The translations under genes and the position numbers were made by a program. A DNA stretch of 64,000 bases, from contig JAIXPC010000006.1 in the NCBI GenBank assembly GCA_027486415.1, forward strand, positions 1 through 64,000. The letters run 5' to 3'. The stretch comes from Sphingomonadales bacterium. Its GTDB lineage: Bacteria; Pseudomonadota; Alphaproteobacteria; Sphingomonadales; Sphingomonadaceae. Below the pieces are notes generated by a model that saw only the letters and a list, made by a program, of their open reading frames with translations, was not told the DNA's origin and searched no databases. This document shows, one piece after another, positions 1-11,455 of this stretch (its first letter is position 1; each line of letters opens with the position of its first letter).

Positions 1-1109
1 TCAACGATCTTCATTTCGACACCGAACAGCCCACGGCCCTGCTTTATACGAACATTGAGTTCATCGGCGTAAGGCATTGCATCGGTTTCCGGAACGCCCG
101 TACCCACGGTGCCGAGCGGGGACATTTCTGTCATACCCCACAGCTGCAAGACGCGCACGCCGAGCTTGTCATACGCCTCGATCATGGCGCGCGGCACAGC
201 TGAACCACCAATGGCGGTGCGGTTCAGCTTGCCCATCGTCTCACCGGTTTTTTCCAGGTGCTGCATCATGCCCAGCCAGATGGTCGGCACGGCCAGCGCC
301 AGATCCACCTCTTCCTCCACAATCAGCTTGTGCAGCGTTGGCGGATCGAAATTGGGGCCGCCCATCACCAGTTTCGCGCCGGCCGCAGCCGCCGTGTAGG
401 GGATGGACCAGGCATTGGCGTGATACATCGGCGCAATCGGCAACACGACGGTGCGGGCACCCATGGCAAACACGTCGGTGGCACAGGCGGCCATGGCGTG
501 CAGCACGTTGGAACGGTGGCTGTATTGCACGCCCTTGGGATTGCCGGTGGTACCGCTGGTGTAGCACAGGCCCGCCGGCGCATTCTCCGGCACATCGGTC
601 CACGGCGCGTCCACGCTCTCAGCGGCCAACAGATCCTCATAGCACAGCAGGTTCAGGCTGGATTCCGGCATGTGGGCACGATCAGTGAGCAGCACGAAAT
701 GCTCTATAGTGGAAAGACTTGGAGCCAGTTTCTCAACCAGTTTCACAAACGTCAGATCGAAGAACAGCACCCGGTCTTCGGCGTGGTTGGCGATGTAGAT
801 GATCTGCTCTTCAAACAGGCGCGGGTTGATGGTGTGGGCAACCCCGCCCATGCCGGAAATGCCATACCAGCTTTCGACGTGGCGCCAGGTGTTCCAGGCC
901 AGCGTGGCAACACGATCGCCGGGCTGCATACCCAGCCGGCGCAGCGCCCCCGCCACCTGCCGCGCCCGGCTGCGAACCTGGGCCCAATTGGTGCGGTGCT
1001 TGATGCCTTCGCAGCTCAACGACACGATTTCACGGGTCGGATGATAGGTCGCGGCGTGGTCGATCAGCTTCCACACCAGCAATGGCCAATCCTGCATCGT
1101 GCCGTGCAT
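1..1109 (-). CDS. AlkK-type fatty-acid-CoA ligase, C-terminus cut off by the window edge
   Basis: Acyl-adenylate-forming ligase that should activate medium- or long-chain fatty acids to acyl-CoA using ATP, in the cytosol or at the inner membrane face. About 369 codons are visible and the gene runs off the left edge, so the C-terminal lid domain is missing. The AMP-binding signature YTSGTTGNPKG starts near residue 183, followed by an APMYHANAW segment and the LWGMTEMSP motif. The text resembles the AlkK/FadD branch throughout, including HTINPRLFEEQI. The chosen ATG is preceded by GGGGAGAA about 5 bases upstream. The gene is divergent from the small LexA-boxed gene at 1280. The substrate cannot be told from sequence; the family is near certain. 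Confidence 0.9.
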   Translation of the reverse strand, partial: MHGTMQDWPLLVWKLIDHAATYHPTREIVSLSCEGIKHRTNWAQVRSRARQVAGALRRLGMQPGDRVATLAWNTWRHVESWYGISGMGGVAHTINPRLFEEQIIYIANHAEDRVLFFDLTFVKLVEKLAPSLSTIEHFVLLTDRAHMPESSLNLLCYEDLLAAESVDAPWTDVPENAPAGLCYTSGTTGNPKGVQYSHRSNVLHAMAACATDVFAMGARTVVLPIAPMYHANAWSIPYTAAAAGAKLVMGGPNFDPPTLHKLIVEEEVDLALAVPTIWLGMMQHLEKTGETMGKLNRTAIGGSAVPRAMIEAYDKLGVRVLQLWGMTEMSPLGTVGTGVPETDAMPYADELNVRIKQGRGLFGVEMKIV

Positions 1110-1225
1110 CACATTCTCCCCATAATGGCCAGCAGCAACACACCTCTGGTCACCCCGGTGTCACGCCTGGTCAACGCCACAGTCATAGCCGGCAGCCATT
1201 GGCGGCGAAAGGGGCTTGACGAACG

Positions 1226-1240
1226 GAACAGATGTGGAAC
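1226..1240. promoter_or_regulatory. LexA/SOS box 1 upstream of the small membrane protein gene
   Basis: GAACAGATGTGGAAC is a perfect GAAC-N7-GAAC, the reverse-complement form of the alphaproteobacterial SOS box GTTC-N7-GTTC. Its complement, GTTCCACATCTGTTC, is nearly the same as the recA box in this window, GTTCCACACTTGTTC. It lies between a TTGACG (1216-1221) and a TACAAT (1242-1247); that spacing of 20 is long for a sigma-70 promoter, so the promoter assignment is tentative. Confidence 0.82.
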
Positions 1241-1249
1241 ATACAATCG

Positions 1250-1264
1250 GAACAAAGAATGAAC
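1250..1264. promoter_or_regulatory. LexA/SOS box 2, in tandem with box 1
   Basis: GAACAAAGAATGAAC is a second perfect GAAC-N7-GAAC, nine bases after the first and 15 bases before the ATG at 1280. Two exact boxes within 39 bases are very unlikely by chance. The position just downstream of the candidate -10 fits repression of this promoter by LexA. Confidence 0.8.
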
Positions 1265-1279
1265 GAAAGGAACAGGGCA

Positions 1280-1456
1280 ATGACGATGATGCTGATGCTG
1301 CTGGCCTGCTCGGCCGCCTGGGCTCTGGTGGTGGTGATGCTGGGCGATGCTCGCCCGGTGCTGATCAATGCCCTGCGCGGGCAGCCCGTTCAGGGCGGCG
1401 GCTGGATGCCTTCGGCGGTGCCCGTGGCCCGCAAGCGCGCCTGCAACCGTCTGTAA
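1280..1456 (+). CDS. 58-residue single-span membrane protein, predicted SOS-induced
   Basis: Small protein of unknown family. Residues 2-21 form one hydrophobic span (MLMLLACSAAWALVVVM), followed by a short loop, a Gly-rich stretch (GQPVQGGGW) and a basic tail (ARKRACNRL). AAAGGA lies about 10 bases before the ATG; an in-frame ATG at 1259 would add seven residues but would sit inside LexA box 2. The last 67 bases overlap the 3' end of convergent pssA. The tandem LexA boxes directly upstream argue that it is expressed and induced by DNA damage. By analogy with Caulobacter SidA, a tiny SOS-induced inner-membrane division inhibitor, it may block division; that function is inference from regulation, size and topology only. 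Confidence 0.6.
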   Translation: MTMMLMLLACSAAWALVVVMLGDARPVLINALRGQPVQGGGWMPSAVPVARKRACNRL

Positions 1457-2196
1457 CTGCTCACAGAAAACGGCAGCAGCGCTGCATAGACGGTGACGAC
1501 CACTGTCAGCGTTGCCCACGGATTGCTGAACAGGGCCCCGGCAAACAGCCCGACCCCGGCCAGCGCCGGCAGCCGCCATGACCGCCGCAAGCGCAGCGAT
1601 CCCCAGCTGAAACTCGGCAGACTGGACACCATCAGGAACGCCGACATCAACGCCGTGACCGCCACGATGCTGGCCCTGACCGCGGTATCTTCAAACACCG
1701 CTGGTTCCAGCCAGAACTGCACATAGAGCGGGGCAAGGGTCAGACCAGCGCCAACAGGTGCAGGGATTCCCGTGAGATAGCCCAGTTTTTTGTGCGGCTG
1801 ATCCTCCGCATCGATCTGCGCGTTGAAGCGCGCCAGCCGCAATGCACAGGCAATCGCATTGGACAGCGCAATGACCCAGCCCCAGCCGCCGGGCAGATAT
1901 TGCAGCGCCCACAGATACAGGATCAGGGTCGGCGCCACGCCAAAAGCGGTCACGTCAGACAGCGAATCCAGCTCTGCCCCGAACCGGCTGGTACCCTTCA
2001 GCAGCCGGGCAATGCGGCCATCAATACCATCAAGCACGCCGGCCAGCACGATCGCCAGAACCGCCTTCTCCCACTCTCCGCTCATGGCAAAGCGCACGCT
2101 GGTCAGGCCGCAGCACAGGGCCAGCACAGTGACCGCATTCGGCACGAGGGCGCGGAGCGATATGCCCTGTCGGCGGGGGAGACGCGGGTCAATCAT
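1390..2196 (-). CDS. pssA: CDP-diacylglycerol-serine O-phosphatidyltransferase
   Basis: Integral membrane enzyme that makes phosphatidylserine from CDP-diacylglycerol and serine, the step before decarboxylation to phosphatidylethanolamine. The 268-residue protein has the CDP-alcohol phosphotransferase signature with all aspartates present: D56, D59-G60, A63-R64, G73, D77 and D81. Several further hydrophobic segments follow, as expected for a type II bacterial PssA. It is 45 bases downstream of psd, so the two form a compact PE-synthesis operon in the order psd-pssA. The 3' end overlaps the convergent small gene at 1280. Confidence 0.96.
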   Translation of the reverse strand: MIDPRLPRRQGISLRALVPNAVTVLALCCGLTSVRFAMSGEWEKAVLAIVLAGVLDGIDGRIARLLKGTSRFGAELDSLSDVTAFGVAPTLILYLWALQYLPGGWGWVIALSNAIACALRLARFNAQIDAEDQPHKKLGYLTGIPAPVGAGLTLAPLYVQFWLEPAVFEDTAVRASIVAVTALMSAFLMVSSLPSFSWGSLRLRRSWRLPALAGVGLFAGALFSNPWATLTVVVTVYAALLPFSVSSYRRLQARLRATGTAEGIQPPP

Positions 2197-2241
2197 GGCC
2201 GCAGCATCGGCTCGGAGGGGCCAAGTTGCAAGCTGGCAGGC

Positions 2242-3105
2242 TTACTGTGCCTGCGCGCCCTGCATCAGCGGCGCACCCTTCACGGCCAACACCGTTTCCC
2301 CGGCGATGGCCCGCTGCCCAACGGCGACGGCCGGCACATAGCCCGCCGGCAGGAACACGTCGACGCGGCTTCCGAAACGGATCAGGCCGAAACGTTCGCC
2401 CACCTTCAGCATCTGGCCAACATCCACCCATTTCATGATGCGCCGCGCCACCAGGCCGGCGATCTGGGTGAAACCGACGCGCACGCCGTTGGCATCTTCC
2501 ATCACGAAATACTGCCGCTCGTTCTCGTCGCTGGCCTTGTCCAAATCCGCGTTCAGGAACTTGCCGGGCACATAGACGATGCGCGTCATCCGACCCGGGA
2601 TCGGCGCGCGGTTCACATGCACGTCAAACACGTTCATGAACACCGAAACGCGGGTCATCTGCCCCGGCTGCAACCCGCCCTCACCCAGCAGTTGGCGCGG
2701 CACTTCGACATTGGTGATCAGGCTGATCAGGCCATCGGCAGGCGAGACGATCAGATTGTCCCCCACCGGCGTCACCCGCACCGGGTCGCGGAAAAAGGCC
2801 GCAACCCAGATGGCGATCCCGATCAGGATGAAGCTGACCGCCGTCCATTGCATCACGAGGCCGGTGAACATCACGGCGGCCAGCGCGATCCCCAGGAACT
2901 TGCGGCCTTCCGGATGCATATCGGGCAGCCGATACTTGGCCGATTCCCCTGGCACCAACGGCAGAGGGCCCGACGGCACCTCGGGCGCTGGCGGCGGTTC
3001 GGTGGCCGGCACCTGGGCTTGCGCTGCCACGACAGGTTCAACCGGCAGGAGTTCGGTCGGAATGGCCGGAGTCGGCTCCGGGGGGGTGTTGTCACGATCT
3101 TTCAT
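2242..3105 (-). CDS. psd: Phosphatidylserine decarboxylase proenzyme
   Basis: Pyruvoyl-dependent decarboxylase that turns phosphatidylserine into phosphatidylethanolamine at the inner membrane. It belongs to the short bacterial (PSD-A) class: the self-cleavage Gly-Ser lies in RFGSRVDVF near the C-terminus, and VFMNVFDVHVNRAP is the conserved core. A hydrophobic stretch (ALAAVMFTGLVMQW and following) forms the membrane anchor. Unusually, about 60 residues rich in Pro, Ala and Glu precede the conserved domain, and no start codon with a better fit was found further in. First gene of the psd-pssA operon; divergent from the LOG-family gene with an 81-base gap. Confidence 0.95.
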   Translation of the reverse strand: MKDRDNTPPEPTPAIPTELLPVEPVVAAQAQVPATEPPPAPEVPSGPLPLVPGESAKYRLPDMHPEGRKFLGIALAAVMFTGLVMQWTAVSFILIGIAIWVAAFFRDPVRVTPVGDNLIVSPADGLISLITNVEVPRQLLGEGGLQPGQMTRVSVFMNVFDVHVNRAPIPGRMTRIVYVPGKFLNADLDKASDENERQYFVMEDANGVRVGFTQIAGLVARRIMKWVDVGQMLKVGERFGLIRFGSRVDVFLPAGYVPAVAVGQRAIAGETVLAVKGAPLMQGAQAQ

Positions 3106-3186
3106 CGCGCCGCTTTACCCCTGCCATACGCCCGTTGCAATTCGCAGCCGATTGCGCGGGCGCCGGCGATACGCCACAGGGCGGTG

Positions 3187-3744
3187 ATGATCCGCTCGCT
3201 CCTGCTTTTCTGTGGTTCCCGTCCCGGCCATGATCCGGCCTATGCCGAACTGGCCGCCGGGCTCGGTCGCCTGTGCGCCGCACATCGCATCACGCTGGTC
3301 TATGGCGGCGGCCAGGTCGGGCTGATGGGCGTGGCCGCCCGTGCCTGCAAGGCCGATGGTGGCCGGGTGATCGGCATCATCCCGCGCCTGCTGATGACGA
3401 CCGAAGTCGCGCAGGACGGCCTCGACGAACTGCACGTTGTCGAGACCTTTCACGAGCGCAAGGCCCTGATGCACCGCCTGTCCGATGCCATCATCGCCCT
3501 GCCCGGCAGCATCGGCACACTCGACGAATTGTTCGAAAGCCTGACCTGGCGCGAACTCGGCATCCACGACAAGCCGATCTGGTTGCTTGGCACACGGGAT
3601 TACTGGCAACCCCTTACCGCTCTCCTAGGCCACATCGCCAGTGCCGGCTTTGGCCCGCCGCATCTCGATACGCTGGCCGAACCGCTCGACAATCTCGCCA
3701 GCCTGTCGGAAAAGTTGGGGCCGCAAGGGGTTGCCGGCCATTGA
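3187..3744 (+). CDS. LOG-family protein (TIGR00730 Rossmann fold)
   Basis: Putative nucleoside-5'-monophosphate phosphoribohydrolase of the Lonely Guy family, which releases free base from cytokinin-type or ordinary nucleotides. The 185-residue protein has [10 protein letters not shown] and the MHRLSDA helix, followed by the phosphate-binding motif. That motif reads [10 protein letters not shown] where the family normally has PGGxGTxxE, so the second glycine is serine; the catalytic Glu is present. The open frame extends far upstream, but that region is antisense to psd and pssA, so the ATG at 3187 is chosen. It is followed closely by icd on the same strand. Confidence 0.88.
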   Translation: MIRSLLLFCGSRPGHDPAYAELAAGLGRLCAAHRITLVYGGGQVGLMGVAARACKADGGRVIGIIPRLLMTTEVAQDGLDELHVVETFHERKALMHRLSDAIIALPGSIGTLDELFESLTWRELGIHDKPIWLLGTRDYWQPLTALLGHIASAGFGPPHLDTLAEPLDNLASLSEKLGPQGVAGH

Positions 3745-3808
3745 CCGCCTCCGGCCTGACCTCATAAAAGACTGCTTCATTACGTCGCAGAAGAGTCAGG
3801 ATACCCCA

Positions 3809-5032
3809 ATGCCGAAGATCAAGGTCGAAAACCCCGTCGTCGAACTCGACGGCGATGAGATGACCCGGATCATCTGGCAATGGATCCGTGAGCAGCTGAT
3901 CCTGCCCTATCTCGACGTCGATCTGAAATATTACGACCTCGGCATCGAGAATCGTGACGATACCAACGACAAGGTGACGGTCGAATCGGCCAACGCGATC
4001 AAGCAGTTCGGCGTTGGCGTGAAGTGCGCCACCATCACGCCCGACGAAGCCCGCGTGAAGGAATTCGGCCTGAAGCGGATGTGGAAATCGCCGAACGGCA
4101 CCATCCGCAACATCCTTGGCGGCGTCGTCTTCCGCGAACCGATCGTCATCAAGTCCGTGCCGCGCCTGGTGCCGGGCTGGACCGATCCGATCGTGATCGG
4201 CCGCCACGCTTTTGGCGATCAATATCGCGCCACCGATTTCAAGGTGCCCGGCCCCGGCAAGCTGACCATGCGCTGGGAAGCGCAGGACGGTTCCGGCGTG
4301 ATCGAGGAAGAGGTGTTCGAATTCCCGTCGGCCGGCGTCGCCATGGGCATGTACAACCTGGATGACAGCATCCGCGATTTTGCCCGCGCCTGCCTCAACT
4401 ATGGCCTCGATCGCGGCTGGCCAGTCTATCTGTCGACCAAGAACACCATCCTCAAGGCCTATGACGGCCGCTTCAAGGACCTGTTCGAGGAAATCTACAC
4501 CGACGAATTCAAGGCCCAGTTCCGCAAGGCCGGCATCGTCTACGAACACCGCCTGATCGACGATCTGGTCGCCTCGGCGCTGAAATGGTCGGGCAAGTTC
4601 ATCTGGGCCTGCAAGAATTATGACGGCGATGTGCAGTCCGACATGGTGGCGCAGGGCTATGGCAGCCTGGGCCTGATGACCTCCATCCTGATGACGCCCG
4701 ATGGCAAGACGGTGGAGGCCGAAGCCGCCCACGGCACGGTGACCCGCCACTACCGAATGCATCAGGAAGGCAAGCCGACCAGCACCAACCCGATTGCCAG
4801 CATCTTTGCTTGGACGGGGGGCCTGAAGCATCGCGGCAAGCTGGACGGCACGCCGGCAGTGACCAGGTTCGCCGAAACGCTGGAACGCGTCTGTGTGGAA
4901 ACCGTGGAGCAGGGTGCCATGACCAAGGATCTGGCGCTGCTGATCGGCCCCGACCAGGCCTGGATGACGACGGAGAAATTCTTCGAAGCCATCCGCGCCA
5001 ACCTCGATGCGGCCATCGCCAAGGGCTTGTAA
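3809..5032 (+). CDS. icd: NADP-dependent isocitrate dehydrogenase
   Basis: Oxidative decarboxylation of isocitrate to 2-oxoglutarate in the TCA cycle. At 407 residues it belongs to the dimeric IDH1/IDH2-like branch shared by eukaryotes and many alphaproteobacteria, not the E. coli type. Visible landmarks are the start [20 protein letters not shown], the substrate segment [12 protein letters not shown], the metal-binding signature [19 protein letters not shown], and the NADP-site segment [14 protein letters not shown] lies about 8 bases before the ATG. A rho-independent terminator follows at 5055. Confidence 0.97.
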   Translation: MPKIKVENPVVELDGDEMTRIIWQWIREQLILPYLDVDLKYYDLGIENRDDTNDKVTVESANAIKQFGVGVKCATITPDEARVKEFGLKRMWKSPNGTIRNILGGVVFREPIVIKSVPRLVPGWTDPIVIGRHAFGDQYRATDFKVPGPGKLTMRWEAQDGSGVIEEEVFEFPSAGVAMGMYNLDDSIRDFARACLNYGLDRGWPVYLSTKNTILKAYDGRFKDLFEEIYTDEFKAQFRKAGIVYEHRLIDDLVASALKWSGKFIWACKNYDGDVQSDMVAQGYGSLGLMTSILMTPDGKTVEAEAAHGTVTRHYRMHQEGKPTSTNPIASIFAWTGGLKHRGKLDGTPAVTRFAETLERVCVETVEQGAMTKDLALLIGPDQAWMTTEKFFEAIRANLDAAIAKGL

Positions 5033-5054
5033 GCCTCCACATTCCCAACGAAAG

Positions 5055-5095
5055 ATCGTCATGCCGAACATGGCTTCGGCATGACGATTTTTCTT
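5055..5095 (+). terminator. Rho-independent terminator of icd
   Basis: A perfect 14-bp stem (5055-5068 with 5075-5088), loop CATGGC, followed by TTTTTCTTT. It ends 63 bases after the icd stop and before the next gene, as expected of an intrinsic terminator. The stem is palindromic in composition but the T-run is on the plus strand. Confidence 0.88.
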
Positions 5096-5120
5096 TGCGG
5101 CCAGCCGAGGGACACAGCAG

Positions 5121-6938
5121 ATGCAGGATTACACCATCAACCGGCGCCAGTTGCTGGCCGGCACTGCGGCCGTCGGCCTTGCCGGGCCGGCAATGGCGCA
5201 GACCAGTGCCGATGCCGGGGCCGATCAGCGCCTGCTGGCACTGTTTGACGCAATGTTCGCTGAAGGCATCGCCGATTCGCCGGAGCGGGCCACGGCACTG
5301 GGCCTTGATACCGGCGCCAATGCCGGCCTGAAAGCGCGCTTGTCGGACTACAGCCGTGCCGGTCGCGCCGCCGATCTGGCCCGCGCCAAAAGCCAGCTGG
5401 AACGGTTGCGCGCCATCCCGGCGTCGCAGCTGTCGCCCGCTCGCCTGCTCGACCGCGACGTGGTGGAATATGATCTGTCGCGCCGGGTGGCCAACGAACA
5501 GCGCTTTGCCTTCGGCAGCGCCGGCGGCAACTTTGCGCCCTACGTGCTCACCCACAGCGAGGGTGCCTATCGCGATGTCCCCGGTTTCCTGGAAAACCAG
5601 CACCGCATTGCCAACCAGGGCGACGCCGAAGCCTGGTTGTCGCGCCTGTCGGCCTTTGCCGTCGCACTGGACCAGAATACGCAGCGCCTGAACGAAGAGG
5701 CTGCGATGGGCGTGGTGCCCCCGGCCTTCCTGCTTGATCTCGCCCTGCCCCAGATGCAGCGCCTGCGCGCCACCCCGGCGGCTGAAACCGTCCTCGTCAG
5801 CGCGCTGACCCGCAAGACCGTGGCTGCCAATGTGGCTGGCCCGTGGGGCGGCCGCGCCGTGGAGATCGTCGAAAAGGAGGTGTTCCCGGCGCTTGATCGC
5901 CAGATGGCCGCCGTCACCGCCCTGCGCGCCACGGCCAGCATGGATGCCGGCGTGTGGAAGCTGCCGGAAGGCGCGGCCTATTACGATGCCGCAGTCAAAT
6001 CCTCGACGACGACCAACTATACCGCCGAAGAGGTGCACCAGCTGGGGTTGGCGCAGGTTGCCGAAATCTCGGGGCAGCTCGACACGCTTCTCAAGGGCCA
6101 GGGCCTGACGCAGGGCACTGTTGGCCAGCGGCTGGTGGCGTTGAACGAACGGCCCGATCAGCTCTATCCCAACACAGATGCGGGCAAGGAGGACTTGCTG
6201 ACCGAACTGCGCGCCCACGCCGCCGCCATGTATCCGCGGCTGGACAAGCTGTTCATCTCGCAGCCGAGGTCAAAACTCGATGTCCGCCGCGTGCCGCTCG
6301 CCATCCAGGAAGGTGGCGCCGGCGCCTATTATCAGGCCGGCACTGTTGACGGATCGCGCAACGGCACTTTCTTCATCAACCTCACCGACAGTTTCGATCG
6401 GCCGAAGTTCGGCCTGCCCACCGTCACCTTCCACGAAGGTGTGCCTGGCCATCATTTCCAGGTGATGCTGGCGCTGGAAAGCCCGGATGTGCCACCGATC
6501 CGTCGCCGCGCCGGCTATTCGGCTTATACCGAAGGCTGGGCGCTCTATGCCGAAACGCTGGCCGACGAGATCGGCACCTACGACGGCAACCCTCTGGGGC
6601 GCATCGGTTATCTGCAAAGCCTGCTGTTCCGGGCCACGCGGCTGGTGGTTGATACCGGCCTGCACCACAAGCGCTGGACCAAGGATCAGGCCATCGACTG
6701 GATGGTGGGCGCGACCGGCTTTGCGAGGGGCCGCACGACCCGCGAAATCGTGCGCTACGCCGCCGCGCCCGGCCAGGCCCTCAGCTACAAGATCGGCCAC
6801 ACTCGCTGGGTGGAACTGCGCAACCGCGTGAAGGCGAAGCAGGGCGACAGGTTCGATATCCGCCAGTTCCACGAGATCCTGCGGCTGGGCGCCATGCCGC
6901 TGGTGCTGCTGGAGCGCGAGGTGATGCGCCGGGCGTAA
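5121..6938 (+). CDS. DUF885 family protein with Tat-like signal peptide, putative metal-dependent peptidase
   Basis: 605-residue exported protein. The N-terminus has a twin-arginine-type leader (NRRQLLAGTAAVGLAGPAMAQ) and a likely signal peptidase cut after AMA-Q. The DUF885 hallmark HEGVPGHHFQ begins at H438 and resembles a zinc-peptidase active site (H438, E439, and the later histidine pair), with ATGFARGRTTREIVRY towards the C-terminus. Members of this family are annotated as uncharacterised or carboxypeptidase-like, and the true substrate is unknown. GAGGGA precedes the ATG. It stands alone between the icd terminator and the antiporter gene 48 bases downstream, with which it may be co-transcribed. 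Confidence 0.9.
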   Translation: MQDYTINRRQLLAGTAAVGLAGPAMAQTSADAGADQRLLALFDAMFAEGIADSPERATALGLDTGANAGLKARLSDYSRAGRAADLARAKSQLERLRAIPASQLSPARLLDRDVVEYDLSRRVANEQRFAFGSAGGNFAPYVLTHSEGAYRDVPGFLENQHRIANQGDAEAWLSRLSAFAVALDQNTQRLNEEAAMGVVPPAFLLDLALPQMQRLRATPAAETVLVSALTRKTVAANVAGPWGGRAVEIVEKEVFPALDRQMAAVTALRATASMDAGVWKLPEGAAYYDAAVKSSTTTNYTAEEVHQLGLAQVAEISGQLDTLLKGQGLTQGTVGQRLVALNERPDQLYPNTDAGKEDLLTELRAHAAAMYPRLDKLFISQPRSKLDVRRVPLAIQEGGAGAYYQAGTVDGSRNGTFFINLTDSFDRPKFGLPTVTFHEGVPGHHFQVMLALESPDVPPIRRRAGYSAYTEGWALYAETLADEIGTYDGNPLGRIGYLQSLLFRATRLVVDTGLHHKRWTKDQAIDWMVGATGFARGRTTREIVRYAAAPGQALSYKIGHTRWVELRNRVKAKQGDRFDIRQFHEILRLGAMPLVLLEREVMRRA

Positions 6939-6986
6939 CGGCCGCCAAGGGGTGACATTGCCGACTCGAGACGCCATGGTGACCCC

Positions 6987-8738
6987 ATGGCCCTCAACCT
7001 GGAATCCTCCGCCTTCAAGGACATGGTGCTCGTGCTGGGCGCCACCGGGTTGGTGATCCCGGCCTTTGCCGCGCTCCGGATCTCGCCAGTCATCGGTTTC
7101 ATTCTCGTCGGCATCGCCGCCGGCCCGTTCGGGCTGGGGCAACTGCCCGGTCTGCACTGGCTGGCACTGTCCAGTCCGCAAAGTCTCGCCGCACCGGCAG
7201 AGCTGGGGGTGGCATTGCTGTTGTTCGCGCTGGGCCTTGAACTTAGCCTTGATCGCATCCGGACCATGCGAAACCTGATCTTCGGGTTGGGCAGCCTCCA
7301 GATGCTGGTCTGCACCGGCCTGATCGCGGCCGTGCTGTATCTTGCCGATCTGCCCCTGCCCGCCGTGGGCGCGCTGGCGGCGGCGATGGCGCTGTCCTCC
7401 ACTGCCGTTGGCCTGCAATTGCTGTCTGCCAGTGGCCGCATCAACAGCCAGGCCGGGCGGCGCACGCTGGGTGTGCTGCTGTTCCAGGATCTTGCCATCG
7501 CGCCGATCCTGCTGCTGATCGCGGCCGGGAGTGCCAAGGACGGGGGCGGCAGCTTTGGCAGCAGCCTGGTCATCGGTGTCGGTGCGCTGGTCGGTATCGC
7601 GCTGTTTGCCCGTCATGCCGTGCCGCCGCTGTTCCTGCAGGCCGCGCGCACCCGCCGTTCGGAATTGTTCCTTGCCGCCGCGCTGGTGGTGTTGATCGCG
7701 TCAACCGCCACGGCCGCCGCCGCCGGTCTTTCCCCCGCCGTTGGCGCCCTCACCGCCGGCTTGATGCTCTCGGCCAGCGATTATCGCCGCCAGATCGAAG
7801 CGGCCATCCTGCCGTTTGAAGGCCTGTTGCTCGGCGTATTCCTGATCTGGGTGGGCAGCGGCCTTGATCTGGGCGCCATCGCTGCCGATCCGTGGCCGGT
7901 GCTGGGCGGCACTGCGGCCGTGCTGGCGATCAAGGGCGTCGCCACCTATGTGCTGCTGCGCGTGCAGAAGGCCCGGCACGGCGTTGCCGGCCATGTCGCA
8001 CTGATGCTCGCCAGCCCGTCGGAAACCAGCCTGATCGTGCTGGGCGCTGCCGCCACTGCTGGCCTGCTCGGCGGCGATATGTTGCAGCGGGCGCTGGCCA
8101 TTGCCTCGCTGACGCTGGCGCTCGCCCCGCTGCTCGGCATGGCTGGTGCCCGGCTGGAAGCCGAAAGCCGCGAAGACCAGGATGAACCGACGCCCGAAAC
8201 CGGCGCGCAGCAGACGGTGATCATCGGCTTTGGCCGTGTTGGCCGTCTGGTGGCGCAGATGCTCGACATGCATGGCCAGAAATGGCTTGCCGTGGACAGT
8301 GACCCCGACGAGGTGCAGCGCCTCAAACGCGCCGGCAAACGCGTGGTGTATGGCGATGCCCGCCGGCCCGAACTGATCGACAAGCTCAAACTTGATCGCG
8401 CCCGCGCCGTCGTGCTGACCATCGACGACATGCGGATGCTCGATCTGCTCATCCGCCGCATCCGCACCTCCCATCCCGATCTGTGCATCGTCGTGCGGGC
8501 GCGCGACGCCGATCACGCGTCGATGCTGTATCGCGCCGGCGCCACCGATGCCGTGCCCGAAACCGTGGAAAGCAGCCTGCAGCTGGCCGAAGCCGTGCTG
8601 GTGGACCTGGGCGTACCGATGGGGCCGGTGATCGCATCGGTTCACGAGAAGCGCGACGAGTTGCGCGCCCGGATCAAGGGCAGCGGCGTCACACTGAAAC
8701 GCCCGCCCCTTCGCACCCTGCGCCGTTCCCGCGACTGA
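6987..8738 (+). CDS. KefB/KefC-type monovalent cation:proton antiporter (CPA2) with TrkA-N domain
   Basis: 583-residue inner-membrane antiporter. Residues 1 to about 395 are a chain of hydrophobic helices typical of CPA2 exchangers, with LGVALLLFALGLELS and LGVLLFQDLAIAPILL as family landmarks. A cytosolic RCK/TrkA-N domain follows, with the nucleotide-binding GFGRVGRLVAQ at about residue 413 and a conserved acidic D in AVDSDP. Such proteins exchange K+ (or Na+) for H+ and, in E. coli, are gated by glutathione adducts; gating here is unknown. Convergent with alaS, with only 11 bases between the stops. Confidence 0.93.
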   Translation: MALNLESSAFKDMVLVLGATGLVIPAFAALRISPVIGFILVGIAAGPFGLGQLPGLHWLALSSPQSLAAPAELGVALLLFALGLELSLDRIRTMRNLIFGLGSLQMLVCTGLIAAVLYLADLPLPAVGALAAAMALSSTAVGLQLLSASGRINSQAGRRTLGVLLFQDLAIAPILLLIAAGSAKDGGGSFGSSLVIGVGALVGIALFARHAVPPLFLQAARTRRSELFLAAALVVLIASTATAAAAGLSPAVGALTAGLMLSASDYRRQIEAAILPFEGLLLGVFLIWVGSGLDLGAIAADPWPVLGGTAAVLAIKGVATYVLLRVQKARHGVAGHVALMLASPSETSLIVLGAAATAGLLGGDMLQRALAIASLTLALAPLLGMAGARLEAESREDQDEPTPETGAQQTVIIGFGRVGRLVAQMLDMHGQKWLAVDSDPDEVQRLKRAGKRVVYGDARRPELIDKLKLDRARAVVLTIDDMRMLDLLIRRIRTSHPDLCIVVRARDADHASMLYRAGATDAVPETVESSLQLAEAVLVDLGVPMGPVIASVHEKRDELRARIKGSGVTLKRPPLRTLRRSRD

Positions 8739-8749
8739 GGCGGCCTGTC

Positions 8750-11395
<2,646 letters not shown>

Positions 11396-11455
11396 GCGGC
11401 AGCGCTTACCGCCCTCACGCCCCAGCGTAAAGGGCAGCTTGGGTGGCGGCGGCAA

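Noticed and set aside
1792-3744. 650-codon plus-strand open frame over pssA and psd
   Set aside because: Its first part is antisense to two certain genes; only the last 186 codons from 3187 are a real gene.
3614-6218. Long minus-strand frames opposite icd and the DUF885 gene
   Set aside because: Shadows of well-supported plus-strand genes; no start signal or motif.
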